A DNA stretch of 64,000 nucleotides, from assembly GCF_001279005.1 (NCBI RefSeq), contig NZ_LGCN01000203.1, positions 11,315-75,314 of the forward strand. The letters run 5' to 3'. The stretch's first letter is position 1. Each line of letters starts with the position of its first letter. Below, one piece after another: positions 23,601-31,467 of the stretch. Below the pieces are notes generated by a model that was not told the origin of the DNA, ran no database searches, and saw only the letters and a program-made list of their open reading frames with translations. The stretch is from Streptomyces caelestis (GTDB lineage: Bacteria; Actinomycetota; Actinomycetes; Streptomycetales; Streptomycetaceae). A program made the position numbers and the translations under genes.

Positions 23601-24556
23601 CGGCCCTCCTCGAGCAGCGCGTGTCCCCGCTCGATCAGTCGAGCGAGCTGCTCGACATGATCCCCGGCCGGTTCGTGCAGCGGTGGCCGCACCTCCCCCA
23701 CGTCGAGGCCGCGCAGGCGTACGCCGGCCTTGACGAGGGAGACGGCGTAGCCGCTGCCCCGGTCGCGCAGTTCGACGAACGGCCGGTAGAAGCCGTCGAT
23801 CAGGCGGTGCGCGGTGGCCGTGTCGCCGGTGCGGAAGGCGGTGTGGCAGGCGAGGGCGATCTCGGGCGCGAAGCAGAACACCGCGGACGAGTAGAGCGTG
23901 ATGCCGATGCCGCCGTAGGCGGGCTGGGTCAGTTCGGCGGTCGGCAGCCCGTTGAAGTACAGGAAACCGCCGGGGCCCTCGGCGCGTACGGCGCTGACGG
24001 TCCGCTGCATCAGGTCGAGGTCGCCGAGGCCGTCCTTGAGGCCGACGACGCCCTCCGTGCGGGCCAGTTCGACGACGCTCTGCGGGGTGAGGACGGCGTT
24101 GTCGCGCTGGTAGACGACGACCGGCAGGGAGGTCGCGGCGGCCACCTGCCGGTAGTGCCGCAGCAGTCCCTCCTGCGCGGCCCTGACCAGGTACGGCGGC
24201 ATCGCGAGCAGCCCGTCGGCCCCGGCGCGTTCGGCGAGACGGGCGTAGCGGACCGCGAGCGCGGTGCCGTAGCCGGTGCCCGCGACGACCGGGACGCGCC
24301 CGCCGGCGGCCTCCACCGCGGCCGACACGCACAGCTCGAACTCCTCCGGCGTCAGCGCGTGGAACTCCCCGGTGCCGCAGCAGGCGAACACGGCGGCGGC
24401 GCCGGCCTCCACCCCGCGCCGCACATGGAGCCGGTAGGTGTCGAGATCGACGGCGCCGTCGGGTCCGTAGGCGGTGACCGGGAAGAACAACGGCCCGCTG
24501 GGGGCGCCGAGTCGGTCGGCGAGAAGGGCTGGCGTCACAAGCTCTCCCAGGTCCAT
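23597..24556 (-). CDS. kdgD: 5-dehydro-4-deoxyglucarate dehydratase
   Basis: Converts 5-keto-4-deoxyglucarate to alpha-ketoglutarate semialdehyde with loss of water and CO2, the last specific step of the oxidative glucuronate/galacturonate pathway. The 319-residue DapA-family barrel has the subgroup pattern PLFFPVTAYGPDGAVD, CCGTGEFHALTPEE, VVYQRDNAVLTP and the Schiff-base lysine in GVVGLKDGLGDLDLMQR (~200). FYRPFVELRDRGSGYAVSLVKAG is also typical. The pairing with a divergent uronate dehydrogenase supports the assignment. The next gene, of unknown function, overlaps its stop. Confidence 0.88.
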   Translation of the reverse strand: MDLGELVTPALLADRLGAPSGPLFFPVTAYGPDGAVDLDTYRLHVRRGVEAGAAAVFACCGTGEFHALTPEEFELCVSAAVEAAGGRVPVVAGTGYGTALAVRYARLAERAGADGLLAMPPYLVRAAQEGLLRHYRQVAAATSLPVVVYQRDNAVLTPQSVVELARTEGVVGLKDGLGDLDLMQRTVSAVRAEGPGGFLYFNGLPTAELTQPAYGGIGITLYSSAVFCFAPEIALACHTAFRTGDTATAHRLIDGFYRPFVELRDRGSGYAVSLVKAGVRLRGLDVGEVRPPLHEPAGDHVEQLARLIERGHALLEEGR

Positions 24557-24590
24557 ATTCCTGATTCACGTCCATATCCCTGAACATGCT
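24554..24590. repeat. Direct repeat over the kdgD start, candidate operator
   Basis: On the - strand CAGGGATATGGAC and CAGGAATATGGAC follow each other with 19-base periodicity between the -10 box and the start codon of kdgD. A similar GAATATGAA lies at the same relative place before udh (24716 region). A regulator bound there would control both directions. Confidence 0.5.
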
Positions 24591-24591
24591 C

Positions 24592-24621
24592 ACGCTAAGA
24601 TGCCCCGAGGACCCCGGTCAA
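24592..24621 (-). promoter_or_regulatory. Promoter of kdgD
   Basis: On the - strand TTGACC (24616-24621), an 18-base spacer and TAGCGT (24592-24597). Start of transcription near 24585, leaving a leader of about 30 bases that contains the direct repeat. Confidence 0.65.
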
Positions 24622-24680
24622 GCGCCGCGCCCTGCCACACACCAGCGGATTCTTCCGTTCCACAGGAAGTCGCGGAATAC

Positions 24681-24710
24681 TTGACGCGCCGCGCCCCATC
24701 TCCTTAGCGT
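24681..24710 (+). promoter_or_regulatory. Promoter of udh
   Basis: TTGACG (24681-24686), 18 bases, TAGCGT (24705-24710). The -10 hexamer and spacer length are identical to those of the divergent kdgD promoter 60 bases away. Confidence 0.65.
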
Positions 24711-24794
24711 GTCCACGAATATGAATGCCGTGCGCCCACATGTATGGATCCCCCTGTCCGGGCGGCACGGCCGGCGCTGCAAGGAGACCCGAGG

Positions 24795-25604
24795 ATGCCC
24801 GCTCCCCGCACCGTTCTGCTCACCGGCGCCGCCGGCGGCCTCGGCACGCTGATGCGGGGCCTGCTCCCGGACCACGGCTACGACCTGCGCCTGCTCGACC
24901 TGCGCCCCGTCGAGGGCGAACCGGACGCGATCGTCGCGGACCTCGCCGACAAGGACGCCGTACGCGAGGCGGTCCGCGGCGTCGACGCGATCGTCCACCT
25001 CGCGGGCATCTCCCTGGAAGCCCCGTTCGAGAAGATCCTCGGCGCCAACATCGAGGGCACGTACAACCTGTACGAGGCCGCCCGCCAGGAGGGCGTCGGC
25101 CGCATCGTCTTCGCCTCCTCCAACCACGCCGTCGGCTACACCCCGCGCCCGCGGGGCGACGACCCCCTCATCCCGGTCGACACCCCGCGCCGCCCCGACA
25201 CCTTCTACGGCCTGTCCAAGTGCTTCGGCGAGGACCTCGCCCAGCTCTACTGGGACAAGCACGGCCTGGAGACCGTCTCCGTGCGCATCGGCTCCTGCTT
25301 CCCCGAGCCGACCAGCGTGCGCATGCTCTCGGTGTGGATGAGCCCCGCCGACGGCGCCCGCCTCTTCCACGCCGCCCTGACCGCCGAGAACGTCGGCCAC
25401 ACCGTCGTCCACGGCTCCTCCGCCAACACCCGGCTGTGGTGGGACCTCACCTCCGCGCGGGCGCTCGGCTACGACCCGCAGGACGACTCCGAGCCGTACG
25501 CCGAGAAGCTGATCGCCGAACAGGGCGAGCTGGACCCGGACAACCCGGCGCACGCCTGCCTGGGCGGTCACTTCGTCACCGACCCGCCCGTCTGGCCGTA
25601 CTGA
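24795..25604 (+). CDS. udh: NAD-dependent uronate dehydrogenase
   Basis: Oxidises galacturonate or glucuronate to the aldaro-lactone with NAD. It is a 269-residue extended short-chain dehydrogenase: GAAGGLG dinucleotide motif (~12), LAGISLEAPFEKILGANIEG, the SSNHAVGY block and catalytic YGLSK (~136-140), then IGSCFPEPTSVRMLSVWMSP. Length and these blocks match bacterial uronate dehydrogenases closely. An AAGGAG site precedes the ATG at 24795. It is divergent from kdgD, so first and last enzymes of the oxidative uronate route are expressed from one control region. The intermediate lactonase and aldarate dehydratase are not in the window. Confidence 0.85.
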   Translation: MPAPRTVLLTGAAGGLGTLMRGLLPDHGYDLRLLDLRPVEGEPDAIVADLADKDAVREAVRGVDAIVHLAGISLEAPFEKILGANIEGTYNLYEAARQEGVGRIVFASSNHAVGYTPRPRGDDPLIPVDTPRRPDTFYGLSKCFGEDLAQLYWDKHGLETVSVRIGSCFPEPTSVRMLSVWMSPADGARLFHAALTAENVGHTVVHGSSANTRLWWDLTSARALGYDPQDDSEPYAEKLIAEQGELDPDNPAHACLGGHFVTDPPVWPY

Positions 25605-25639
25605 CGGCGTACATCCGGCGGGAAATCGACGCATCCCAC

Positions 25640-25667
25640 GGCGGGCCGGCACCCGAACGGGCCCGCC
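25640..25667. terminator. Hairpin after udh
   Basis: Arms GGCGGGCC / GGCCCGCC around a 12-base loop, 36 bases after the udh stop. The rest of the 278-base gap to the DeoR gene is presumably its leader and promoter; no gene is seen in it. Confidence 0.5.
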
Positions 25668-25882
25668 CGCCGCCGTATGCGGGCATCCACGCTGCCCGCT
25701 CCCACTCGCTCACCCGCGCCCTCCCAGGTCCAAGCCGGACACGGGACGAACCGAACGGTCACAACCGGGCAGAAACGGGCCCGCAACAGACCTGGTCAGC
25801 AGCGAAAGCCCGCTGTAGAACTTCCTGCGTGGGTCCCACCGGGCCCGAACGGGCAGCGAGATCAGGAAGCGGGTGTCCGGTC

Positions 25883-26653
25883 ATGAGCCACAGGACGGCC
25901 GAAGAGCGCCAGCGGGAGATCGTGCGGGTGGCGCGCACCACCGGTTCGGTCGACGTCAGCGCGCTCGCCGCCGACCTGGGCGTGGCCAAGGAGACCGTCC
26001 GGCGGGACCTGCGCTCGCTGGAGGACCACGGTCTGGTGCGCCGTACCCACGGCGGCGCCTATCCCGTGGAGAGCGCCGGCTTCGAGACGACGCTCGCCTT
26101 CCGCGCCACCAGCCACGTCCCCGAGAAGCGCAAGGTCGCGGCCGCCGCGGTCGAGCTCCTCGGGGACGCCGAGACGGTCTTCATCGACGAGGGTTTCACC
26201 CCGCAGCTCATCGCCGAGGCCCTGCCCGTCGACCGGCCGCTCACCGTGGTCACCGCCTCCCTGCCGATCGCGGGCGCGCTCGCGGAGACCGGCAGCGTGT
26301 CCGTCCTGCTGCTCGGCGGCCGGGTCCGCTCCGGGACCCTCGCCACCGTCGACCACTGGACGACGAAGATGCTCTCCGGTTTCGTCATCGACCTGGCGTT
26401 CATCGGCGCCAACGGGATCTCCCGCGAACACGGTCTGACCACGCCCGACCCGGCGGTCAGCGAGGTCAAGGCACAGGCGGTGCGGGCCTCCCGCCGGGTG
26501 GTGTTCGCCGGCGTCCACACCAAGTTCGGGGCGGTCAGCTTCTGCCGGTTCGCCGAGGTCGGCGCGCTGGAGGCGATCGTCACGAGCACCCTGCTCCCGG
26601 CGGCCGAGGCCCATCGCTACTCCCTGCTGGGGCCGCAGGTCATCCGGGTCTGA
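25883..26653 (+). CDS. DeoR-family transcriptional regulator
   Basis: A 256-residue sugar-phosphate type regulator. The helix-turn-helix is VDVSALAADLGVAKETVRRD with LEDHGLVRRTHGGAYP (about residues 20-60), followed by the DeoR sensor (DeoRC) domain with VFIDEGFTPQLIAEAL, VVTASLPIA, LLGGRVRSGT, DLAFIGANGI and FAGVHTKFGAVSF. It stands just upstream of the polyol-type importer operon in the same direction and most likely represses it. The ATG at 25883 was chosen because it begins the family homology; the upstream open frame is not protein-like. Confidence 0.87.
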   Translation: MSHRTAEERQREIVRVARTTGSVDVSALAADLGVAKETVRRDLRSLEDHGLVRRTHGGAYPVESAGFETTLAFRATSHVPEKRKVAAAAVELLGDAETVFIDEGFTPQLIAEALPVDRPLTVVTASLPIAGALAETGSVSVLLLGGRVRSGTLATVDHWTTKMLSGFVIDLAFIGANGISREHGLTTPDPAVSEVKAQAVRASRRVVFAGVHTKFGAVSFCRFAEVGALEAIVTSTLLPAAEAHRYSLLGPQVIRV

Positions 26654-26675
26654 AGCACGTCAGCACCTCACCACG

Positions 26676-26691
26676 TCAGCGGAACCGCTGA
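26676..26691. promoter_or_regulatory. TCAGCGG-AA-CCGCTGA inverted repeat before the polyol operon
   Basis: Perfect 7+2+7 inverted repeat in the 135-base gap after the DeoR gene. It could be the terminator of that gene or the DeoR operator. Several ACATCxGxACATC-like direct repeats follow (26694-26720). Confidence 0.45.
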
Positions 26692-26788
26692 TCGGCACAT
26701 CGGTACATCAGCACATCGTTTCACGTCCCCTCGGGCCGATCCACGCCAGGTGACGCCCACTGTCCCCCTCTACGTCCAGGAGCGATCC

Positions 26789-28162
26789 ATGCGAACCCAG
26801 AGCCGACGGAGGCCGCCGCGAGCCACACTCGCCGCGGTCGCCGCAGGGACGCTACTCGCCCCGCTGCTCTCCGGCTGCTGGGTCGGAGCGGGCGGGGCCG
26901 GGTCCGGCGGTGACTCCATCAACGTCCTGATGGTCAACAACCCGCAGATGGTCGAGCTGCAGAAGCTGACCGCGGACCACTTCACCAAGGACACCGGCAT
27001 CAAGGTCAACTTCACCGTGCTGCCGGAGAACGACGTCCGCGACAAGATCAGCCAGGACTTCGCCAACCAGGCCGGCCAGTACGACGTGGCCACCCTCTCC
27101 AACTACGAGATCCCCATCTACGCCCGCAACGGCTGGCTGCACGAGATGGACTCCTACGTCGACGAGGACACCTCCTACGACGAGCAGGACGTCCTGAAGC
27201 CGATGCGCCAGTCCCTCACCGGCGACGACGGCAAGCTCTACGGCCAGCCCTTCTACGGCGAGTCCTCCTTCCTGATGTACCGCAAGGACGTCTTCGAGAA
27301 GGAGGGCCTGACCATGCCCGCCCGTCCCACCTGGCAGCAGGTGGCCGACCTCGCCGCCGAGCTCGACGGCGCCGAACCGGGCATGAAGGGCATCTGCCTG
27401 CGCGGCCTGCCCGGCTGGGGCGAGGTGATGGCCCCGCTGACCACGGTGGTCAACACCTTCGGCGGCACCTGGTTCGACAAGGACTGGAAGGCCCGACTCG
27501 ACTCCCCCGAGTGGAAGGAGGCGGTCGAGTTCTACGTCGGCCTGGTCCGCGAGCACGGTGAGGCGGGCGCCCCCCAGGCCGGCTTCGCCGAGTGCCTGAA
27601 CAACATGACCCAGGGCAAGGTCGCCATGTGGTACGACGCCACCTCCGCGGCCGGTGCGCTGGAGGCGGACAAGTCCCCCGTGAAGGGCAAGCTCGGCTAC
27701 GCCCCGGCGCCGGTCGAGAAGACGGAGTCCTCCGGCTGGCTCTACACCTGGGCCTGGGGCATCCAGGACGCCTCCCGCAACCCCGACAACGCCTGGAAGT
27801 TCGTCTCCTGGGCCTCCAGCAAGGAGTACGAGCAGCTGGTCGGCGACGAGTTCGGCTGGTCCAACGTCCCGGCCGGCAAGCGTGCCTCCACCTATGCCAA
27901 CCCGGACTACCGCGCCGAGGCCGCGGCCTTCCAGGACATGACCAAGGAGGCCATCGAGCAGGCCCGTCCCGACGACCCCGGCGTGCAGCCGCGTCCCGCG
28001 CCCGGCATCCAGTTCGTCGGCATCCCGGAGTTCACCGACCTCGGCCTGAAGGTCTCCCAGGAGATCAGCGCGGCCATCGCCGGACGCCAGTCCGTCGACG
28101 CGGCCCTGAAGAAGTCCCAGCAGCTCGCAGAAGAGATCGCCGAGGAGTACGAGGGACGATGA
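26789..28162 (+). CDS. ABC importer, polyol/sugar-binding lipoprotein
   Basis: A 457-residue family 1 binding protein with an Arg-rich n-region, a hydrophobic core and the lipobox LLSGCW (Cys ~31). The body has VLMVNNPQMVELQKLTADHF, DVATLSNYEIPIYARNGWL, GESSFLMYRKDVFEKEG and MWYDATSAAGALE, the pattern seen in binding proteins for sorbitol/mannitol-type polyols. AGGAG precedes the ATG at 26789; the frame extends 13 codons upstream without signal-like residues. Its stop overlaps the first permease start, so the operon is SBP-permease-permease-dehydrogenase. Confidence 0.88.
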   Translation: MRTQSRRRPPRATLAAVAAGTLLAPLLSGCWVGAGGAGSGGDSINVLMVNNPQMVELQKLTADHFTKDTGIKVNFTVLPENDVRDKISQDFANQAGQYDVATLSNYEIPIYARNGWLHEMDSYVDEDTSYDEQDVLKPMRQSLTGDDGKLYGQPFYGESSFLMYRKDVFEKEGLTMPARPTWQQVADLAAELDGAEPGMKGICLRGLPGWGEVMAPLTTVVNTFGGTWFDKDWKARLDSPEWKEAVEFYVGLVREHGEAGAPQAGFAECLNNMTQGKVAMWYDATSAAGALEADKSPVKGKLGYAPAPVEKTESSGWLYTWAWGIQDASRNPDNAWKFVSWASSKEYEQLVGDEFGWSNVPAGKRASTYANPDYRAEAAAFQDMTKEAIEQARPDDPGVQPRPAPGIQFVGIPEFTDLGLKVSQEISAAIAGRQSVDAALKKSQQLAEEIAEEYEGR

Positions 28163-29100
28163 CCGCCACCACGACGGCCCCCGTGGCCGCACCAGAGACA
28201 CGCCCAGCCCCTCACCGGCCCTCCCCGCGGCTGCGCGCCTGGGCCACCCGGGCCCCGCTCCTGCCCGCCCTGATCTTCATGATCGCGGTCACCCAACTGC
28301 CCTTCGTGGCGACGTTGGTGATCTCCTTCTTCGACTGGAACGCCCTCTACCCCGACGCCCGGCACTTCGCCGGCTTCGAGAACTACACGGAGGTCCTCAC
28401 CGACGCGGCCCTGCGCAAGTCGGTGTGGACGACGATCCTGCTGACCGTGGCGGTCGTCCTGGCCAGCCTCGTCCTCGGACTGCTCCTCGCCCTCCTGCTC
28501 GACCGGAAATTCCGCGGCCGGGGCATCGTCCGCACCCTGCTCATCGCCCCGTTCCTGGTGGTCCCGGTCGCGGCGGCGCTGCTGTGGAAGCACGTCCTCT
28601 ACAACCCCGAATACGGCCTGCTCAACGGCCTGCTGCACTATGTCGGCGGCCCCCAGCCCGACTGGATCTCCGACACCCCGCTGCTCGCCGTCGAGGCCGC
28701 GCTGGTGTGGCAGTGGACCCCGTTCATGATGCTGATCCTGCTGGCCGGGCTGCAGAGCCGGGACCAGCAGCAGATGGAGGCGGCCCGGGTCGACGGGGCG
28801 AGCAACTGGCAGATCTTCCGCTACCTGACCCTGCCCCACCTGCGCCGCTACCTCGAACTGGGCGCCCTGCTCGGCTCGATCTACATCGTGCAGAACTTCG
28901 ACGCGGTCTTCACCATCACCTCCGGCGGCCTGGGCACCGCCAACCTGCCCTACACCATCTACCAGACCTTCTACCAGGCCCACGAGAACGGCCTCGCCTC
29001 GGCGGCCGGCGTCCTGGTCGTCATCGGCTCGCTCGTCATCGCGACCCTCGCCCTGCGCGTGGTGTCGTCCCTGTTCCGTGAGGAGGCATCCCGCGCATGA
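28159..29100 (+). CDS. ABC importer permease, first (MalF-like)
   Basis: A 313-residue permease with six membrane spans beginning at PLLPALIFMIAVTQLPFVATLVI. The EAA loop reads QMEAARVDGASNWQIFRY at about residue 208-225. It starts inside the stop of the binding-protein gene and its own stop overlaps the next permease gene, both four-base ATGA junctions, so all subunits are translated as a unit. As with the pectin importer no ATPase gene is present here. Confidence 0.9.
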   Translation: MTATTTAPVAAPETRPAPHRPSPRLRAWATRAPLLPALIFMIAVTQLPFVATLVISFFDWNALYPDARHFAGFENYTEVLTDAALRKSVWTTILLTVAVVLASLVLGLLLALLLDRKFRGRGIVRTLLIAPFLVVPVAAALLWKHVLYNPEYGLLNGLLHYVGGPQPDWISDTPLLAVEAALVWQWTPFMMLILLAGLQSRDQQQMEAARVDGASNWQIFRYLTLPHLRRYLELGALLGSIYIVQNFDAVFTITSGGLGTANLPYTIYQTFYQAHENGLASAAGVLVVIGSLVIATLALRVVSSLFREEASRA

Positions 29101-29948
29101 GCAGCATCACCGTACGCACCCGCGACCGGTCCCGCGGCGGAGCGGGGCTCGGCCTGGTCGCCTGGCTGGCCGGCATCGTGTTCTTCCTGCCCATCGCCTG
29201 GATGGCGCTGACGTCCTTCCACTCCGAGGCGGACGCGGCCACCAACCCGCCGTCCTTCGCCGCCGCCCTCACCCTGGACGGCTACCGCGAGTTCTTCGGC
29301 GCGGGCGGCGGCGCCAGCCCTTGGCCTGCGCTGGTCAACTCGGCGGTGGCGTCGATCGTGTCGACCCTGTTCGTCCTGGTCCTGGCGCTGCCCGCCGCGT
29401 ACGCCCTCTCCATCCGCCCGGTGAAGAAGTGGACGGACGTCCTGTTCTTCTTCCTGTCCACCAAGATGCTGCCGGTGGTGGCGGGCCTGCTGCCGATCTA
29501 CCTGTTCGCCAAGAACGCCGGGATGCTCGACAACATCTGGCTGCTCGTCATCCTCTACACCTCCATGAACCTGCCGATCGCGGTCTGGATGATGCAGTCC
29601 TTCCTGGCCGAGGTCCCGGTCGCGATCATCGAGGCGGCCCGGGTGGACGGCGCGAAGCTGCCCACGATCCTGGCACGGGTGGTCGCCCCGATCGCCCTCC
29701 CCGGCATCGCCGCGACCTCCCTCATCTGCTTCATCTTCAGCTGGAACGAACTGCTCTTCGCCCGGGTCCTGACGGGCGTGGTCGCCGAGACCGCCCCCGT
29801 CTTCCTGACCGGCTTCATCACCAGCCAGGGCCTGTTCCTGGCCAAGGTGTGCGCCGCGTCGCTCGTCATCTCCCTGCCGGTGCTCGCCGCGGGGTTCGCC
29901 GCCCAGGACAAACTCGTCCAGGGCCTGTCGTTGGGAGCCGTGAAATGA
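29097..29948 (+). CDS. ABC importer permease, second (MalG-like)
   Basis: A 283-residue permease with six spans, first GLGLVAWLAGIVFFLPIAWMAL, and the EAA motif IIEAARVDGAKLPTI at about residue 180. The extracytoplasmic loop and short N-tail are typical of polyol importers. It completes the transporter with the preceding permease. The stop overlaps the dehydrogenase start. Confidence 0.9.
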   Translation: MSSITVRTRDRSRGGAGLGLVAWLAGIVFFLPIAWMALTSFHSEADAATNPPSFAAALTLDGYREFFGAGGGASPWPALVNSAVASIVSTLFVLVLALPAAYALSIRPVKKWTDVLFFFLSTKMLPVVAGLLPIYLFAKNAGMLDNIWLLVILYTSMNLPIAVWMMQSFLAEVPVAIIEAARVDGAKLPTILARVVAPIALPGIAATSLICFIFSWNELLFARVLTGVVAETAPVFLTGFITSQGLFLAKVCAASLVISLPVLAAGFAAQDKLVQGLSLGAVK

Positions 29949-30934
29949 AGGCCGCCGTCATCGAGTCCGTGGGCAAGGCCGTCGTCGCCGAGGTCCCGGA
30001 CCCGACGCCAGGGCCGCGCGACGTCGTCGTCGAGGTCGCCGCGTGCGGACTGTGCGGCACGGACCTGCACATTCTCCAGGGCGAGTTCGCGCCGAAGCTG
30101 CCGATCGTGCCGGGGCACGAGTTCGCCGGCGAGGTGGTCGGCATCGGCTCCCAGGTCACGGAGGTGTCGCTCGGCGACCGGGTCGCGGTCGACCCCTCCC
30201 TGTACTGCCACGAGTGCCGCTACTGCCGCACCGGCCACAACAACCTCTGCGAACGCTGGGCGGCGATCGGCGTCACCACGGCGGGCGGCGCGGCCCAGTA
30301 CGCGGTGGCGCCGGTGGCGAACTGCGTCAAGCTGCCCGAGCACGTCCGCACGCAGGACGCCGCGCTGATCGAGCCGCTGTCGTGCGCGGTGCGCGGCTAC
30401 GACGTGCTGCAGTCGCGGCTCGGCGCGCACGTGCTGATCTACGGGTCCGGGACCATGGGCCTGATGATGCTGGAGCTGGCGAAGCGGACCGGTGCGGCGA
30501 GTGTGGACATGGTGGACCTGAATCCGGCGCGGCTGGAGACGGCGCGGACGCTGGGCGTCTCCGCGGCGGCGGCGTCGCCGGACGAGCTGGACCGGCCCCA
30601 GGGCTGGGACCTCGTCATCGACGCGACGGGGAACGCGGCGGCGATCCAGGACGGCCTGGACCGGGTGGCCAAGGCCGGTACGTTCCTCCAGTTCGGGGTC
30701 GCCGACTACGCGACGCGGGTGCAGATCGATCCGTACCGGATCTACAACCAGGAGATCACCATCACCGGGTCGATGGCCGTGCTGCACAGCTACGAGCGCG
30801 CGGCGGAGCTGTTCGCGGGCGGTGTCCTGGACCCGGACGTCTTCATCAGCGACCGCCTCCCCCTGGACCAGTACCCCCAGGCCCTGGACCAGTTCGCGGC
30901 GGGCGTGGGCCGGAAGATCGTGGTGGTGCCGTAG
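29945..30934 (+). CDS. Zinc-dependent medium-chain dehydrogenase (polyol dehydrogenase-like)
   Basis: A 329-residue MDR enzyme. Catalytic zinc ligands: Cys in ACGLCGTDLH (~37) and the His/Glu of VPGHEFAGEVVG (~59). The structural zinc loop CHECRYCRTGHNNLC has all four cysteines. The Rossmann motif is YGSGTMGLM (~165). This set matches sorbitol/threonine dehydrogenase-like enzymes that oxidise a polyol hydroxyl with NAD. As the last gene of the importer operon it should oxidise the imported polyol. A long inverted repeat after the stop ends the unit. Confidence 0.88.
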   Translation: MKAAVIESVGKAVVAEVPDPTPGPRDVVVEVAACGLCGTDLHILQGEFAPKLPIVPGHEFAGEVVGIGSQVTEVSLGDRVAVDPSLYCHECRYCRTGHNNLCERWAAIGVTTAGGAAQYAVAPVANCVKLPEHVRTQDAALIEPLSCAVRGYDVLQSRLGAHVLIYGSGTMGLMMLELAKRTGAASVDMVDLNPARLETARTLGVSAAAASPDELDRPQGWDLVIDATGNAAAIQDGLDRVAKAGTFLQFGVADYATRVQIDPYRIYNQEITITGSMAVLHSYERAAELFAGGVLDPDVFISDRLPLDQYPQALDQFAAGVGRKIVVVP

Positions 30935-30970
30935 GGGTTCCTCGCCCCCCTTCCGGCCCCGCGGGCCTCG

Positions 30971-31019
30971 TCCTCGAACGCCGGAGGGGCTGACGTTCAG
31001 CCCTTCCGGCGTTCGAGGA
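30971..31019. terminator. Long interrupted hairpin after the polyol operon (Streptomyces-type REP element)
   Basis: TCCTCGAACGCCGGAGGGGC and its near-perfect complement GCCCTTCCGGCGTTCGAGGA surround TGACGTTCA; one mismatch. From memory the TCGAACGCCGGA...TCCGGCGTTCGA stem is a frequently repeated intergenic terminator-like element of Streptomyces genomes. Confidence 0.7.
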
Positions 31020-31108
31020 GCGGGGTCCGGGGCGGAGCCCCGGGCCGGGACGGGCGAGGGCGGCGGGTGCGGGGGAGAAAACCCCTGGGCGTCCCGTCTC
31101 CGCCCCCG

Positions 31109-31114
31109 TACCAT
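31109..31114 (+). promoter_or_regulatory. TACCAT -10 box of a probably leaderless message
   Basis: TACCAT ends seven bases before the ATG at 31122, so transcription would begin at or next to the start codon. No ribosome site is seen. Confidence 0.5.
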
Positions 31115-31121
31115 CCCGGGC

Positions 31122-31346
31122 ATGCCCAGACCCAGCGGCTTCGCCTACGAGGCCCACGCCACCGGAACCGTCCGCATCACCCACCGCGACCGCCCCGCGA
31201 CCACCCTCCAGGGCGACCGGGCCGCCCGCTTCCTCACCGAGGTCACCACCGCTTCCGACCCCCAGCTCGTCATGGCCCGCTGGACCGGGAACTACAAGCG
31301 CGGCAACGAACGCACCGCCCGCGACCACCCCCGCAACCGGCGCTGA
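31122..31346 (+). CDS. Small conserved basic protein of unknown function
   Basis: A 74-residue protein beginning MPRPSGFAYEAHATGTVRIT and ending in the very basic ARWTGNYKRGNERTARDHPR. I recognise this as a short family conserved in Streptomyces without known role. The basic C-terminus could bind nucleic acid. It appears to be leaderless (TACCAT box seven bases before the ATG) and stands alone between the polyol operon and the TerD-like gene. Confidence 0.65.
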   Translation: MPRPSGFAYEAHATGTVRITHRDRPATTLQGDRAARFLTEVTTASDPQLVMARWTGNYKRGNERTARDHPRNRR

Positions 31347-31467
31347 ACCGGGCCGGGGACCGACCGCGCCGAACGGTCCACGGGCGAAGGGGCGGGGACG
31401 GAGACCTCATGGCCCGATCGGGCTACAGGTAAGGGAACGGTAAAACGCCCCCGCTCGTTCTCCCCGC

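Noticed and set aside
19905..23660. A 1251-codon + strand open frame
   Set aside because: It runs across three oppositely oriented or frame-shifted real genes and its sequence is the Arg/Gly/Pro-rich composition of out-of-frame high-GC DNA.
24618..25652. A 344-codon - strand frame opposite udh
   Set aside because: Shadow frame; udh on the + strand has a ribosome site, promoter and family motifs.
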